From Halobacillus sp. Marseille-Q1614 (GTDB lineage Bacteria; Bacillota; Bacilli; Bacillales; Halobacillaceae), in contig NZ_CADDWH010000001.1 of assembly GCF_902809865.1 (NCBI RefSeq), forward strand, positions 2,976,001 through 3,040,000: a stretch of DNA of 64,000 nucleotides, in the 5' to 3' direction. Each line of letters opens with the position of its first letter. Position 1 is the first letter of the stretch. Positions 1 through 9,107 of this stretch are shown piece after piece. The notes beneath the pieces are model-generated. The model searched no databases, was not told where the DNA came from, and saw only the letters and a program-made list of their open reading frames with translations. The position numbers and the translations under genes are program-made.

Positions 1-1
1 A

Positions 2-412
2 AGCGCCATTGGTTCTAAACTTGCACACGAAGACTGCCCGACTGTGTGTATTACCGGGGACGGCTGCTTTTTCATGCACGGTATGGAGCTGCTGACCGCA
101 AAGGAATATGATATTCCTGTTTTATTTGTAGTGATGAACAATGCCCGGCTAGGTATGGTTCACCATGGCCATGCCCTGCAGTATAAGCGGGCCCACCAAA
201 GATTCTCCCAGGAGCCGGTGGCTATCTCTTCTTTGGCAGAAACGATGGGAATACCTAGCTTTCGTGTTAAGAGCATGGAAGATTTAAATGAGAGCGCCGT
301 CTATAAATTATTAAACCAGGCAGGTCCCGCAATTCTCGAAATCGCGCTCGTTGATGACCGCGTCCCTCCGATGGGAGATCGTGTAAAATTCCTGTCCTCT
401 TTTGGAAAGTAA
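2..412 (+). CDS. Thiamine-pyrophosphate enzyme, C-terminal part (cut by window edge)
   Basis: The frame is open from the first bases, so this is the C-terminal end of a longer protein. It reads S-A-I-G-S-K-L and then a GDG motif (ITGDGCFFM) followed about 26 residues later by NN (VVMNNARLGM). This is the Mg/TPP-binding motif of the acetolactate synthase / benzoylformate decarboxylase superfamily. The end (PPMGDRVKFLSSFGK) is close to that of acetolactate-synthase-like enzymes. The substrate cannot be told because the FAD/substrate domains lie outside the window. GTG at 44 is an internal codon, not a start. Confidence 0.8.
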   Translation, partial: SAIGSKLAHEDCPTVCITGDGCFFMHGMELLTAKEYDIPVLFVVMNNARLGMVHHGHALQYKRAHQRFSQEPVAISSLAETMGIPSFRVKSMEDLNESAVYKLLNQAGPAILEIALVDDRVPPMGDRVKFLSSFGK

Positions 413-501
413 TTTTGTATATTCCTTGAACAGTGCTAAACTCTCTTGAGCTTCCTTTCATTTCCTACTAATATAGAAAAGAGAGCTTAGGAGGCGAATA
501 T

Positions 502-1005
502 ATGAAAACTAATTTAATTATCATATTTGGCTTACTTTTATCGACGTTATTAATTGGCTGCTCCCAGAATAGTGAGGATTCCTCAGGAGGGGCATCCGAA
601 GAGCATGAAGGGCATGCCCAAGAGACAGCTGGTGGAGATATTCGCGAGGAAACGTCAGGCTCCGATGTGATGCCTGCTTTTCTAGAAGAAAAACCTGAAG
701 AAATGCAAAATATCTATATGGCTGTCTCTCAACATAAAGAGTTACTAGAACAAATCCCTTGCTACTGCGGCTGTGGAGATTCTGTCGGCCATAGAGATAA
801 CTACGACTGCTTCGTGCATAAAAACGGCGAAGACGGTTCGCTCGTCTGGGATGACCACGGCACAAAATGCGGCGTATGTCTTGAGATTGCCGCTCAATCA
901 ATCGTTGATTACCAGGATGGAAAGTCCGTAAAAGAGATTAGAGAAGACATCGATAAACAGTACGAGCAAGGTTACTCAAAACCTACTCCAACGCCAGAAG
1001 TATAA
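502..1005 (+). CDS. Lipoprotein with PCYCGC motif, function unknown
   Basis: 167 aa. A lipoprotein signal peptide ends in the lipobox LIGC with Cys20, so the protein should be anchored on the outer face of the membrane. An acidic, His-containing linker (about 25-55) follows. The family motif PCYCGCG (C87, C89, C91) comes next, then further cysteines at 103, 123 and 126 that could bind metal or form disulfides. It matches the PCYCGC family of unknown function (Pfam PF13798, from memory). The start is supported by the strong ribosome site TTAGGAGGCG. No partner gene is evident; a hairpin follows the stop directly. Confidence 0.85.
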   Translation: MKTNLIIIFGLLLSTLLIGCSQNSEDSSGGASEEHEGHAQETAGGDIREETSGSDVMPAFLEEKPEEMQNIYMAVSQHKELLEQIPCYCGCGDSVGHRDNYDCFVHKNGEDGSLVWDDHGTKCGVCLEIAAQSIVDYQDGKSVKEIREDIDKQYEQGYSKPTPTPEV

Positions 1006-1011
1006 AATAAA

Positions 1012-1033
1012 CATCCGGCTTTTTTGCTGGATA
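1012..1033 (+). terminator. Hairpin after PCYCGC gene (degenerate terminator copy)
   Basis: ATCCGGC-TTTTTT-GCTGGAT hairpin 7 bases after the stop, with a poor T tail. A near-identical hairpin with a better stem and T tail lies at 1574-1600, on the other side of the repeat element. Confidence 0.55.
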
Positions 1034-1035
1034 CT

Positions 1036-1560
1036 TTCAGCTTGTAAATAAACCTCATGTTGCAGACAACCGACTTTTCTTTTAAAGGATCGGATACAGC
1101 AAAGGGCTCCGGGAAACGTATCGCTTTCCGTGGGCGTACGGTGAGCTTCCTCAGGCTTTCGCCTTGCGGGATCTCACCTTGTACGTTCCTTCCACAGGAG
1201 TCTCACCGTTTCCCATCGCCCTCTCCCGATCACGTGTTTCTTTCCTTGCTCTCTTCCCGGGGTCTAAGCTCTTAAGGATGCAGGGCCCAGGTGAAAGGTC
1301 AGCTGATTCCTCTTCTCGCAAGGGCAGGATTCCATTTACCTTTTTCCTCGTTATGGGAAGGGAAGCAACGAGACTCCTGCGGGACACGCAAGGCTGGCAA
1401 GACCCCACAGGGCGCCAAGCCCGAGGAGGCTTGCCGTCTTCCCCGCTTAAAAGCGAGGTGGTTCCCGACCCATTAGTCCCCTTTTTTTGGCCAATGGAAT
1501 CCCGCTAACCACGCTAGCTTAAACAGGAAACTCCATTAGAAAAAACTGTTGAGACTTTCT
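1036..1560. repeat. Intergenic repeat element, copy 1
   Basis: About 525 bases without a credible gene, GC-richer than its surroundings. It carries phrases such as CTTTCCGTGGGCGTACGG and CTCCTGCGGGACACGC. The first 100 bases match, in reverse orientation, the element at 44195-44640. The shared core is ACCGACTTTTCTTT, then AAAGGATCGGATACAGCAAA, then TCGCTTTCC-TGGGCG. Open frames across it (1151-1508) are coincidental. Confidence 0.7.
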
Positions 1561-1573
1561 CGACAGTCTGTAA

Positions 1574-1603
1574 ATATCCGGCTTTTTTGCCGGATGTTTT
1601 TAT
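1574..1603 (+). terminator. Rho-independent terminator-like hairpin
   Basis: ATCCGGC-TTTTTT-GCCGGAT followed by GTTTTTATTT. It is the better copy of the hairpin at 1012-1033. It was probably the original terminator of the PCYCGC gene before the repeat came to lie between the two copies (inference). Confidence 0.6.
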
Positions 1604-2080
1604 TTAGGAAGACTATAAAACTCGCGGATATAACTGTAATCTTCTGCCTTTTTAAGTTCATCTGCATTTCTTTCGTGTGGATTGCTGCTTTCGTGCATCT
1701 GGTCAGTCTGTTCCTCTGTCACCACTTTAATCAAAATTCTTTCGTTTCCTTAATGTTAAAGTAGGTATCTTTTTTCCCTCTCTTCCCTGCCTGATGAAAT
1801 ACACAGAGTAATAGATCTATGGAAGCGACAGTAAAAAAGCTGAACGGCGCTAAATTCCTGATACCAGCTTTACTTTGGGCCGACATCCGGCAATTGAACG
1901 CGGGACAATGGCTCTTTTACAAGTTTACTCATATTATGCTGATCGAATTGGTCATGTTGGATAATCAATACTTATAACCTCCTCACTTGTTAATTATATC
2001 CTTTTTCCTGAGTACTCTCGTTTACTTTAGTTTTAAATTGTTTATTTTATGCAGAACAGGGAATAGATTGGATAATCGAC
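1604..2080. other. Intergenic stretch, no supported gene
   Basis: Nearly 480 bases with nothing convincing. A 52-codon frame (1819-1977, +) has no ribosome site and no recognised family. No riboswitch consensus was seen ahead of the symporter gene. Confidence 0.5.
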
Positions 2081-2102
2081 AGATAGAGAGGAGACTAATT
2101 TC

Positions 2103-3503
2103 TTGGAAGTTTTTCAGCAGATTATCGCAGATGTATCAAATTTTTTATGGACTTATCCACTAGCTTTTATACTGGTTGCAGGCGGGATCTTTCTCACCAT
2201 CCGGCTTAAGTTTTTTCAATTTCGTTTCTTCGGCCATGTCCTTAAGCAGACGGTCGGGCAGATCTTCAAAAAGGACAAGCAGACAGGAACGATTACTCCT
2301 TTTCAGGCTTTCACCTCGGCTCTAGCCTCTACAGCAGGTGCCACAAACATTGTAGGTGTTCCCGTAGCCATTTCCTTAGGAGGCCCAGGCGCCTTATTTT
2401 GGATGTGGGTCGTAGCCTTAATCGGGATGGCTACAAAATACTCCGAGATATTACTAAGCTTAAAATACAGAGAAACGAATGATAAAAATGAATGGGTCGG
2501 CGGGCCTCAATATTACATAAAGAAAGCCCTCGGCTGGAAATGGGTTTCCACTGCTTTTGCTTTTTTCCTCATGATTGAATTAATTCCAAGTACGATGGTA
2601 CAGTCAAACTCCATTGCCACCCAGACAGCCGGCGCTTTCGACTGGCCAGTTGAAATCACCGGAATTGTAATGTGTGTGGTGATTGCTTTAGTAGTGTTTG
2701 GCGGAATTAAAAGAATTGGTAAAGTAACCGATAAGTTCGTTCCGTTTATGGTACTTACTTATTTAGGCGTATGCCTATATGTAATCGGCGTTAACTTTGA
2801 CCAGCTTCCTGCCGTATTCGAGATGATTTTTGTACATGCTTTCACACCAATTTCAGCAGCTGGAGGTTTTGCAGGGGCCGGTATTGCCCAAGCCTTGCGC
2901 TGGGGAATTGCCCGAGGCCTTTATTCCAATGAAGCTGGATTGGGTACAGCCCCTATTGCTCACTCTGCTGCGAAAACAGACCACCCTTCCCGCCAGGCTT
3001 TATGGGGGATATTCAGCGTTTTTGTTGACACCATTGTCATCTGTACAGCTTCCGGCCTGGTTGTACTTGTAACTGGAGCCTGGAGAGATATAGGTCCTTC
3101 AGAGGCGTCTAACATGATCAACGTCGCTTTTGCTACAGAGCTCGGCGACACATTTGGAAGTATATTTGTAACGGTATTCCTCATTTTCTTTGTAATTACA
3201 ACAATAGGAGTACTGATCTTTTACGGTGAAAAACAGGCAGAATACCTATTTAATTTAAAAGCTGCCGTAGGAATGAGGATGGTTTATATTGCTGCTGTCT
3301 TTGTCGGCGCATTAGGCGGACTTCAGTTTGTATGGCAGTTCCTCGATCTGCTTCTTGCTTTTGTACTGCTTTCAAATATTATTCCACTGCTCTTCCTTCA
3401 CAAGGAAATTGCAGCTTTGACAGACGATTATGTCAATCGAGTGGTGAAGAAGAAAACAGACAAGAGAGATGTAGAGCTGTTCGTTGAAGAAGACAGCGCC
3501 TAA
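2103..3503 (+). CDS. Alanine/glycine:cation symporter family (AGCS) protein
   Basis: 466 aa polytopic membrane protein with about 10-11 hydrophobic segments. It carries the AGCS signature region GGPGALFWMWVVALIGMATKY around residues 94-114, followed by GGPQYYI. Family members take up alanine or glycine with Na+. The start is TTG at 2103, chosen because GAGGAG lies 9 bases upstream and the N-terminus fits the family. It stands alone between a repeat region and a terminator. The substrate and the coupling ion are inferred from the family. Confidence 0.9.
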   Translation: MEVFQQIIADVSNFLWTYPLAFILVAGGIFLTIRLKFFQFRFFGHVLKQTVGQIFKKDKQTGTITPFQAFTSALASTAGATNIVGVPVAISLGGPGALFWMWVVALIGMATKYSEILLSLKYRETNDKNEWVGGPQYYIKKALGWKWVSTAFAFFLMIELIPSTMVQSNSIATQTAGAFDWPVEITGIVMCVVIALVVFGGIKRIGKVTDKFVPFMVLTYLGVCLYVIGVNFDQLPAVFEMIFVHAFTPISAAGGFAGAGIAQALRWGIARGLYSNEAGLGTAPIAHSAAKTDHPSRQALWGIFSVFVDTIVICTASGLVVLVTGAWRDIGPSEASNMINVAFATELGDTFGSIFVTVFLIFFVITTIGVLIFYGEKQAEYLFNLKAAVGMRMVYIAAVFVGALGGLQFVWQFLDLLLAFVLLSNIIPLLFLHKEIAALTDDYVNRVVKKKTDKRDVELFVEEDSA

Positions 3504-3508
3504 AAAAG

Positions 3509-3542
3509 ATCCCGCAGCACTCCTTCCTGGAGCTGCGGGATT
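3509..3542 (+). terminator. Terminator-like hairpin of symporter gene
   Basis: ATCCCGCAG...CTGCGGGAT stem starting 5 bases after the stop, with inner CTCC/GGAG pairing. The T tail is weak. Confidence 0.6.
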
Positions 3543-3597
3543 AATGTTTCCCCCTCCATTCGTGATATACTTTTTCATGAAGGTAGGTAAGTAAAAT

Positions 3598-4179
3598 ATG
3601 CTCGATACCCATGCTCGCAAATTCGTACAACCCTCAATCGACACAACAGCCAGCTGGCTTTTAAAAAAAGGAAAAACTCCTGATCAGATAACTATCACCG
3701 CCCTCTTTGTCGGGGTTTCTTCCAGCATCGCTTATCTATTGGGCCAGCCCCTTTTGGCCGTTTTTTTATTGTGGTTCTCCGGCTTTCTCGACGCTGTCGA
3801 CGGTACCATGGCGCGCCGCACGAAAACCTCCCCATTTGGAACCGTTATGGATATCACTTTTGACCGTGTCGTAGAATTATCAATTATTTTTGCCATCGCC
3901 ATTGTCTATCCGGAAGTGATGTGGCCGCTCCTATTATTAACTGGGGCCATTGTAATTTCGATGACTATTTTTTTAGTGGTCGGGACCGTATCTGAGAAAG
4001 CAGGCATGAAATCCTTTTATTATCAAGCAGGTTTAGCTGAACGGACGGAAGGCTTCCTGCTTTTTAGTGTTATGATGCTCTTCCCTAATATTTTGTTCTG
4101 GACCACTTTGGTCTTTTTTGCCGTTGAATTATTTACGGGGGTCCAGCGATTCTGGGAAGCACGGCGGATACTTCACTAA
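3598..4179 (+). CDS. CDP-alcohol phosphatidyltransferase family membrane protein
   Basis: 193 aa with several membrane segments. The catalytic motif D-x2-DG-x2-AR-x7-G-x3-D-x3-D is visible from DAVDGTMARR to GTVMDITFD (about 63-84). Family enzymes swap CMP on a CDP-alcohol for another alcohol at the cytoplasmic membrane, as in phosphatidylglycerol-phosphate, phosphatidylserine or cardiolipin synthesis. Acceptor and donor cannot be told from the sequence. The ATG follows AAGGTAGG. It is monocistronic by context: a hairpin lies before it and a T-tailed terminator after it. Confidence 0.85.
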   Translation: MLDTHARKFVQPSIDTTASWLLKKGKTPDQITITALFVGVSSSIAYLLGQPLLAVFLLWFSGFLDAVDGTMARRTKTSPFGTVMDITFDRVVELSIIFAIAIVYPEVMWPLLLLTGAIVISMTIFLVVGTVSEKAGMKSFYYQAGLAERTEGFLLFSVMMLFPNILFWTTLVFFAVELFTGVQRFWEARRILH

Positions 4180-4188
4180 TTTACAGAC

Positions 4189-4217
4189 ACCCGCTTTTTT
4201 AATAAGCGGTTTTTTTA
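4189..4217 (+). terminator. Rho-independent terminator
   Basis: CCGCTT-TTTTAAT-AAGCGG followed by TTTTTTT, 9 bases after the transferase stop. Confidence 0.8.
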
Positions 4218-4227
4218 GGTTAATATC

Positions 4228-4271
4228 TTGACTTCGAAATAAATGTGGGTTATATTACTTACATAAAGTAA
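4228..4271 (+). promoter_or_regulatory. SigA-type promoter with overlapping inverted repeat (yceI)
   Basis: TTGACT (4228-4233), 17-base spacer, TATATT (4251-4256). An inverted repeat TTACTT-ACATA-AAGTAA (4255-4271) covers the end of the -10 and the likely start of transcription, a place typical of a repressor site. The spacing resembles HxlR/DUF24-type boxes, but the regulator is unknown. Confidence 0.65.
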
Positions 4272-4311
4272 CCAGTTTTTATTTTATAACTAACAAAGAG
4301 GAGAGATTTCA

Positions 4312-4839
4312 ATGTCAACATTAGTTCTAGACAAAGTACACAGTACTTTGGATTTTCAAATTAAGCATATGATGGTTTCAAAAGCGAAGGGTGAATTTGA
4401 AGACTTTGAAGTCGAGGTTAATGGCGACTTTACAAATTTAGAAACAGCCAGCGTGAAAGTAACAATCCCGGTTACTGCGATTAACACTGGAAACAAAGAC
4501 CGTGACGGACATCTCCGCTCCGGGGATTTCTTTGAAGCCGATAAATATCCGAACATGGTTTTTAAAAGCAAATCTATTAAAAAAGTTTCCGACGATGAGT
4601 ATGAAGTTACAGGAGACTTTACGATAAAGGGCAAAACGAACGAAGAAACTTTTACAGTAGAGTACAATGGAACTTCCCAAAGCCCATTAGACGGAAGCAC
4701 AGTTGCCGGCTTTGAGGTCAATGGAAAAGTAAATCGCGAAGCTTATGGAATGACGTATAATGCTGCTATGGAAACCGGCGGCCTCCTGCTGGGCAAAGAT
4801 GTGAAATTTGAGGGCAACTTTGAATTTATTGTTAAATAA
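4312..4839 (+). CDS. YceI family protein
   Basis: 175 aa and clearly YceI-like: N-terminal LVLDKVHSTLDFQIKHMM, then LRSGDFFEADKYPNM and VNREAYGMTYNAAME. The fold is a lipocalin-like barrel that binds long isoprenoid chains in characterised members. There is no signal peptide, so it should be cytoplasmic, unlike periplasmic YceI of Gram-negatives. The ATG follows AAGAGGAGAG. Transcribed alone from the promoter at 4228-4256 and closed by a convergent hairpin shared with uvsE. The precise role is unknown. Confidence 0.85.
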   Translation: MSTLVLDKVHSTLDFQIKHMMVSKAKGEFEDFEVEVNGDFTNLETASVKVTIPVTAINTGNKDRDGHLRSGDFFEADKYPNMVFKSKSIKKVSDDEYEVTGDFTIKGKTNEETFTVEYNGTSQSPLDGSTVAGFEVNGKVNREAYGMTYNAAMETGGLLLGKDVKFEGNFEFIVK

Positions 4840-4845
4840 GATGAC

Positions 4846-4877
4846 AACAGCCGGCGTGGCTATTCACGACGGCTGTT
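4846..4877. terminator. Bidirectional terminator between yceI and uvsE
   Basis: ACAGCCG...CGGCTGT stem with A/T-rich flanks between two convergent genes. Confidence 0.6.
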
Positions 4878-5833
4878 TATATTTCTACACTTCCTCCACT
4901 CAAACGCTTCACTCCTCTAATCGCTGCAATCTCCTCTACCAATTTTAGCAGCGCACGATCTTTTTGTTTTGCTTCAATCATTACATCCACGTCCTGCCCA
5001 AATTTCTTCAGCTTTTTTAAGAAACCTTTTATAAAATCGATCTCAACATAATCCGCATGGCTTCTCAGCTCTTTTTCCGATTTAGGCGAGGATATATGAA
5101 GTTTCGGCGGATGGTCACAATCTTTCCACGTATTAAAAATCCTCGGCATGAGTTCCGATAAAAATTCATTTTCTGTATGGTTGGCAAAATAATGGTGATA
5201 ATCAAACATCATCGGAATATTTTCCTTCTCGCACACCTGCAGCGTCTCCGTTGTCGTATAAGTTTTATCATCGTTTTCTAATGTCATCTGCCTTTTGATC
5301 ATTGGCGGGAGCTGCTTTAAATTTTCATGAAAACGAGCCAGAGTCTTTGTTTTATCACCATAAGCACCGCCGATATGAATATTAATATAACTCTGCTTGT
5401 GCAATCCCATCGCTTCAAGCAGCCGATAATGATACTCCATATCCTTCACAGCGTTTTCCGTCACATGAGCTCGATCACTCGTGAAAAGAGTGAATTGATT
5501 CGGGTGAAAGCTGACTCGCAGCCCATGCTTTTTTACAAGCTGTCTAATCGTCTCGTACTCATTGGAAAAGGGATTGATATAATTAAAATCAACTTCATCA
5601 TGAGTCGCTAAAGGAACGATCGACGAAGAGAACCGATAGAGCGGAATCTCATGGCCGATATTATAATGCAGCGCCCTGATCGTATTTTCCAGGTTCGTGC
5701 GGGTGATACGTTCGAGCTGGTCTGCCCTTTCCTGTTTGGGAAGCTTTTGATAACGTGCAAAAGTCATCGTTTTTGAAGGGGATCCGTCATATAAATTTAA
5801 AGCGTTGGCCACATAACCGAAGCGGACAATCAT
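4877..5833 (-). CDS. uvsE: UV damage endonuclease UvsE/UvdE
   Basis: 318 aa, full length for the family. It starts [16 protein letters not shown] and contains the TIM-barrel metal-site segments seen in Uvd[41 protein letters not shown] and MIEAKQKD. The enzyme nicks DNA 5' of UV photoproducts and starts an alternative excision repair. The ATG follows AAAAGGAG. Transcribed alone, convergent with yceI. Common in spore-forming Bacillales, including salt-lake isolates exposed to sunlight (the ecological link is inference). Confidence 0.92.
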   Translation of the reverse strand: MIVRFGYVANALNLYDGSPSKTMTFARYQKLPKQERADQLERITRTNLENTIRALHYNIGHEIPLYRFSSSIVPLATHDEVDFNYINPFSNEYETIRQLVKKHGLRVSFHPNQFTLFTSDRAHVTENAVKDMEYHYRLLEAMGLHKQSYINIHIGGAYGDKTKTLARFHENLKQLPPMIKRQMTLENDDKTYTTTETLQVCEKENIPMMFDYHHYFANHTENEFLSELMPRIFNTWKDCDHPPKLHISSPKSEKELRSHADYVEIDFIKGFLKKLKKFGQDVDVMIEAKQKDRALLKLVEEIAAIRGVKRLSGGSVEI

Positions 5834-5907
5834 TTAATTAACTCCTTTTCGTAAAAACATTCTAATGCTATGTTTCCCTTAGATGAGAGGATTAAAAGTG
5901 TTGGAGC

Positions 5908-6866
5908 CTATTTGAGAGGAGAAAGAGGGATTTGGTAGGACCTGAATTTTTTACCGCCGGTTTTACATGAGTTCAAATTAATAAGGATTCTTTTAACAAC
6001 ATCGATAGATTCGACCAAAAGAAATTCACGTGCTGCATGATTTTCTATATATGGTGAAAATAATAAAGCATAGTCTTCTAAAGCTTTTTTATGAGCCTCT
6101 TGGTTCCTGCACTTACAATCCTTGCATTCCCAGCTCTTTCGATGCCTTCTCATTTCTCCATTACAAGAGGGACACTGAACTCCTTTTAAGATTTCATGCT
6201 TATTGATTCCCAGCGCAGCTAGTATATCAATTTCCTTTTCTTCATGCTCATCCTTTAATAGATAAGCCAACTTAGAAATTTCACTTTTATCACATATAGC
6301 GGTTCTCTCCTCTAAATTTTTTATACGATTGATTAAGCCCTCGCTCATAATTATTTTATTTTCATTATGCTCTCCAGTGATCTTTAAAAATGTCTTATTA
6401 TTTGTGAGAAGTACTATTCCTTCCACTGGAACCTTTATATTAGTATGTAATTAATCCAACGGTCGAGCTGTTGCACATGACTTTCCACCTGCAAAATTGG
6501 ATCAGGAAAAGCTTCTTCCACTCCATTGTAAGTTCGAATCATCTGGTGAGTATTGCGATTCAGATTAAGGCTTCCCGCAAAATTCTTAACTTCGAGAATT
6601 AAAATATATTTGCAAGTCAGCAAAATTGTATCCATTTGAAAATAGTGTTTTTCACCTTTGATTCGCAGGTCTTTAAGAATAAGATAATCTTCCTCTGGCA
6701 AAAGGTCCAAATAATAATCAATAGACTTTTCACCTTCGTAACCTGCTAAGTTTCGTGAATAAGTACTTTGAATAAAGGGATATTTGGAATGACTCTTGGG
6801 GAGTCTTCGGAGGAGTGATTGGATCTTTCTTAACTTAAGAGGATAAGTGCGGGGCTTAACTATCAT
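5908..6866 (-). pseudogene. NERD-domain protein, disrupted by a frameshift
   Basis: Two adjoining minus-strand frames together make one NERD (nuclease-related) protein. The N-terminal part (6435-6866) has AGYEGEKSIDYYLDLLP, QMDTILLTCKYILILEVKN and FPDPILQVESHVQQLDRWI, which end at a TAA. The sequence continues in another frame as KVPVEGIVLLTNNKTFLKI, then a zinc-ribbon-like CPSC...CKDC part to 5908. The shift lies near 6430-6445. The downstream frame could start at GTG 6426 but lacks a clear ribosome site. Either a true pseudogene or an indel error. Family function is unknown; nuclease activity is only predicted. Confidence 0.75.
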
Positions 6867-7078
6867 TATTATACCTCCTTTTCGGTTTCACTCTATTATA
6901 AACGATCATAATCTATAAAGGCTGGAATATTTATTTTGTCATAAGTTTTATAACTGGCAGTGCTTTAGAAGATCTCTATTAGCGATATTCTAAGCTCTTT
7001 CAGCGGTTCTTCCTCCCTTTTTGGCGATTCTCGACATTTTAATGAATTTTATTTTAAAACGTTGGGGGGGATTTGAAA

Positions 7079-7290
7079 ACTAATCACGATTCATTTCAAG
7101 CTTTGAATGAAGAAGTGGAGAGGAAATGGAGATTTCTGCAGAAGTGTTAAGTAATTTTTCATCCTTGATGGCTGATCATATGGCGAGAGAAGAATGCTAT
7201 TACCTTCATAAAATTGCAGAATCGGCAGGTGGTTCATCTCCTAAATGTGATCCAGGCAAACAAGAACAGGATCATAAAAAAAAGAGAACG
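7079..7290 (+). pseudogene. DUF2935 protein, C-terminal remnant
   Basis: The frame from about 7126 reads EISAEVLSNFSSLM, ADHMAREECYYLHKIAES, then KCDPGKQ. I recognise this as the C-terminal end of DUF2935 proteins (ADHMAREECYYL is typical). Just upstream in another frame is NHDSFQALNEEVE, also plausible family sequence, so a frameshift is present. Most of the roughly 260-aa gene is missing, and no start or ribosome site exists. The frame then runs without a stop into the neighbouring terminator and gene. Confidence 0.6.
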
Positions 7291-7304
7291 CATAAAGCGT
7301 TCTC
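7279..7304 (-). terminator. Terminator of aldo/keto reductase
   Basis: On the minus strand GAGAACGC-TTTAT-GCGTTCTC followed by a run of eight T, 9 bases after the stop of the reductase. Confidence 0.85.
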
Positions 7305-7312
7305 CGTCTTAA

Positions 7313-8137
7313 TTATCTTACATTCATTTCGTTTGGGTGCGGGCCTTTGCGCTCGCCTTTGTCCAGCTGGTTCAGCTGGGCCATATCTTCTTCTGGCAGT
7401 TCGAAATCAAAGACATCGAAGTTCTCTTCAATTCGGGATGGTGTAATAGATTTAGGAATAACCACCGTATCATTCTGTATATGCCAGCGAATGACAACCT
7501 GCGCTGTTGTTTTGCCGTGCTTCTCAGCAATCGCTTGAACGGCATTATTTTTCAGAACTTCTCCCCCCTGCATAAGCGGGCTCCAGGCTTCCAGCAGGAT
7601 TCCATTTTCGCGGCAGAATTGTTTAAGTTCATTTTGAGCCAAATATGGGTGGCATTCAACCTGGTTGATAGCAGGCGTGACGTCACATTCATCCATCAGG
7701 CGCTGAAGATGTTCAATTTCAAAGTTACATACTCCGATGGCTCGTGTTTTCCCGTCCTTCTGCAGCTGCTCGAGAGCTTTATAAGTTTCTACATAGTCAT
7801 CGAATTCAGGTGTAGGCCAATGGATTAAATAAAGGTCGACATAATCTAATCCCAGTTTTTCAAGGCTTTCGTCCATCGCTTTAATCGTAGCCTCGTAGCC
7901 TTGATCTGCATTCCACACTTTTGTTGTAATGAAGAGCTCTTCACGCGGCACGCTGCTTTTTGCGATGGCTTCTCCTACCTGGCGTTCGTTTTTATAAATG
8001 GCTGCCGTATCAATGGAACGGTATCCCGTTTCGATAGCTTTAGTTACGGCTGGTACAGCGTCTTTTTCCTCGACTTGCCATACACCAAAACCAAGCTGGG
8101 GCATTTCTACTTTGTCATGTAATTTAAACGTTCTCAT
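7313..8137 (-). CDS. Aldo/keto reductase (2,5-diketo-gluconate reductase type)
   Basis: 274 aa, full length. The catalytic tetrad is visible: Asp43 and Tyr48 in SIDTAAIYKNE, Lys73 in ITTKVW and His106 in LIHWP. The NADPH-binding end (VVIPKSITPSRIEENFDVFDF) is intact. It belongs with the YtbE/YvgN group, soluble NADPH-dependent reductases of aldehydes and 2-oxoaldehydes such as methylglyoxal. Substrate is inferred from the family only. A monocistronic unit with its own terminator. Confidence 0.9.
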   Translation of the reverse strand: MRTFKLHDKVEMPQLGFGVWQVEEKDAVPAVTKAIETGYRSIDTAAIYKNERQVGEAIAKSSVPREELFITTKVWNADQGYEATIKAMDESLEKLGLDYVDLYLIHWPTPEFDDYVETYKALEQLQKDGKTRAIGVCNFEIEHLQRLMDECDVTPAINQVECHPYLAQNELKQFCRENGILLEAWSPLMQGGEVLKNNAVQAIAEKHGKTTAQVVIRWHIQNDTVVIPKSITPSRIEENFDVFDFELPEEDMAQLNQLDKGERKGPHPNEMNVR

Positions 8138-8243
8138 TTTATAGATCTCTTCCTTTCTTTTAAAAGGTTACAGTGGTAGTTTAGCATAGACATTTCCTAA
8201 CTCCTCTTATTTTGCTCACTATGATCAAACCTATTAAAAAAGC

Positions 8244-8276
8244 CAATAAAAAAACCCGCGCTTATTTTTGCGAGAG
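8244..8276 (-). terminator. Weak terminator of DUF4362 lipoprotein gene
   Basis: On the minus strand CTCGC-AAAAATAAGC-GCGGG followed by TTTTTTT; short, partly G-U stem. Confidence 0.45.
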
Positions 8277-8277
8277 T

Positions 8278-9075
8278 CTATTGAAAGAACTGCTTATATT
8301 GTTTAGTTTCTTTTATAACGGCGGCCATCCTTTCGGCCATTTCCGTCATCTCTTCAACGTCTTCCCCGCTGTCGCAGGATGACCATTGATACTGTTTTTC
8401 ATTTCCGTTAATCAGTACTCTTAAAGAGTATTCGGGCTGATCGCGGCATTCATTGGTTACATCTTTATCGCCTGAAAAATTACCCATAATTAATAATTTA
8501 TAAAGACTGTTACGTTCTTCCTTCGTTAAGTGAAAATTATTTTCCTTCATGCTGGCAGACTCAGCTTGCAAAGATAACGACCGTTCTATCGTGTCCAGTT
8601 TGACTCTGTTCTCTTTATCATAAACAAATTGAATGTCAAACCTGTCCTGCTCGCCAGCGTCGTATGAAATGGTCAGCACATCAATTTCTGTTGAACCACA
8701 GGCGAGGGCATATACCGTTTCGATTGTCCTCTCTTCACGGGAAATCGATTCACATGTTTTCTCGGTTACTTTCTTTGTTCCGAATTCGTCTTTAGTGGTA
8801 TCATGCTCATAATTAATAACGTCTTCTTCATAGCTTAAGCGTGTAAAAACCTGATCCCCTTCTACGGTGTACTTGGTCACTCGGACTTCAGCTTCTTCTC
8901 CCTGTTCCACACTTTTAACAAAGTCATCTAAATACTGGATGTTTTTCAGCTTCCCCTGTTTATCTACAACTTCTTTCTCTTGAAAATCGGTCGAATCCAA
9001 CGACATGCCGGAAATCTGACTTGAGCATCCGGCAATCAATAAAAGCAGCAGCACACCTGCCCGCCGAAGATGCAT
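8278..9075 (-). CDS. DUF4362 lipoprotein, function unknown
   Basis: Lipoprotein with a signal peptide ending LLLLLIAGC. The mature part carries the DUF4362-like stretch YLDDFVKSVEQGEEAEVRV...YTVEGD and a later TCESISRE. I chose ATG at 9075 because the upstream in-frame GTG (9084) is part of its ribosome site AGAGGTG. The protein should sit on the outer membrane face as a small beta-rich domain. No functional hint comes from its neighbour, the SAM hydrolase 33 bases upstream in the same direction, with which it may be co-transcribed. Confidence 0.75.
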   Translation of the reverse strand: MHLRRAGVLLLLLIAGCSSQISGMSLDSTDFQEKEVVDKQGKLKNIQYLDDFVKSVEQGEEAEVRVTKYTVEGDQVFTRLSYEEDVINYEHDTTKDEFGTKKVTEKTCESISREERTIETVYALACGSTEIDVLTISYDAGEQDRFDIQFVYDKENRVKLDTIERSLSLQAESASMKENNFHLTKEERNSLYKLLIMGNFSGDKDVTNECRDQPEYSLRVLINGNEKQYQWSSCDSGEDVEEMTEMAERMAAVIKETKQYKQFFQ

Positions 9076-9107
9076 GTAGTTCACCTCTACCTATCCCTAT
9101 TCTTCTT

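Noticed and set aside
1057-1508. Overlapping frames on both strands inside the repeat at 1036-1560
   Set aside because: No ribosome sites, no family resemblance, GC-rich repeat sequence; the frames differ between repeat copies.
1819-1977. 52-codon + strand frame ahead of the AGCS symporter
   Set aside because: No ribosome site and no recognised motif; codon pattern gives no support.
7337-7828. 163-codon + strand frame opposite the aldo/keto reductase
   Set aside because: Antisense shadow of a clearly conserved gene with catalytic residues on the minus strand.
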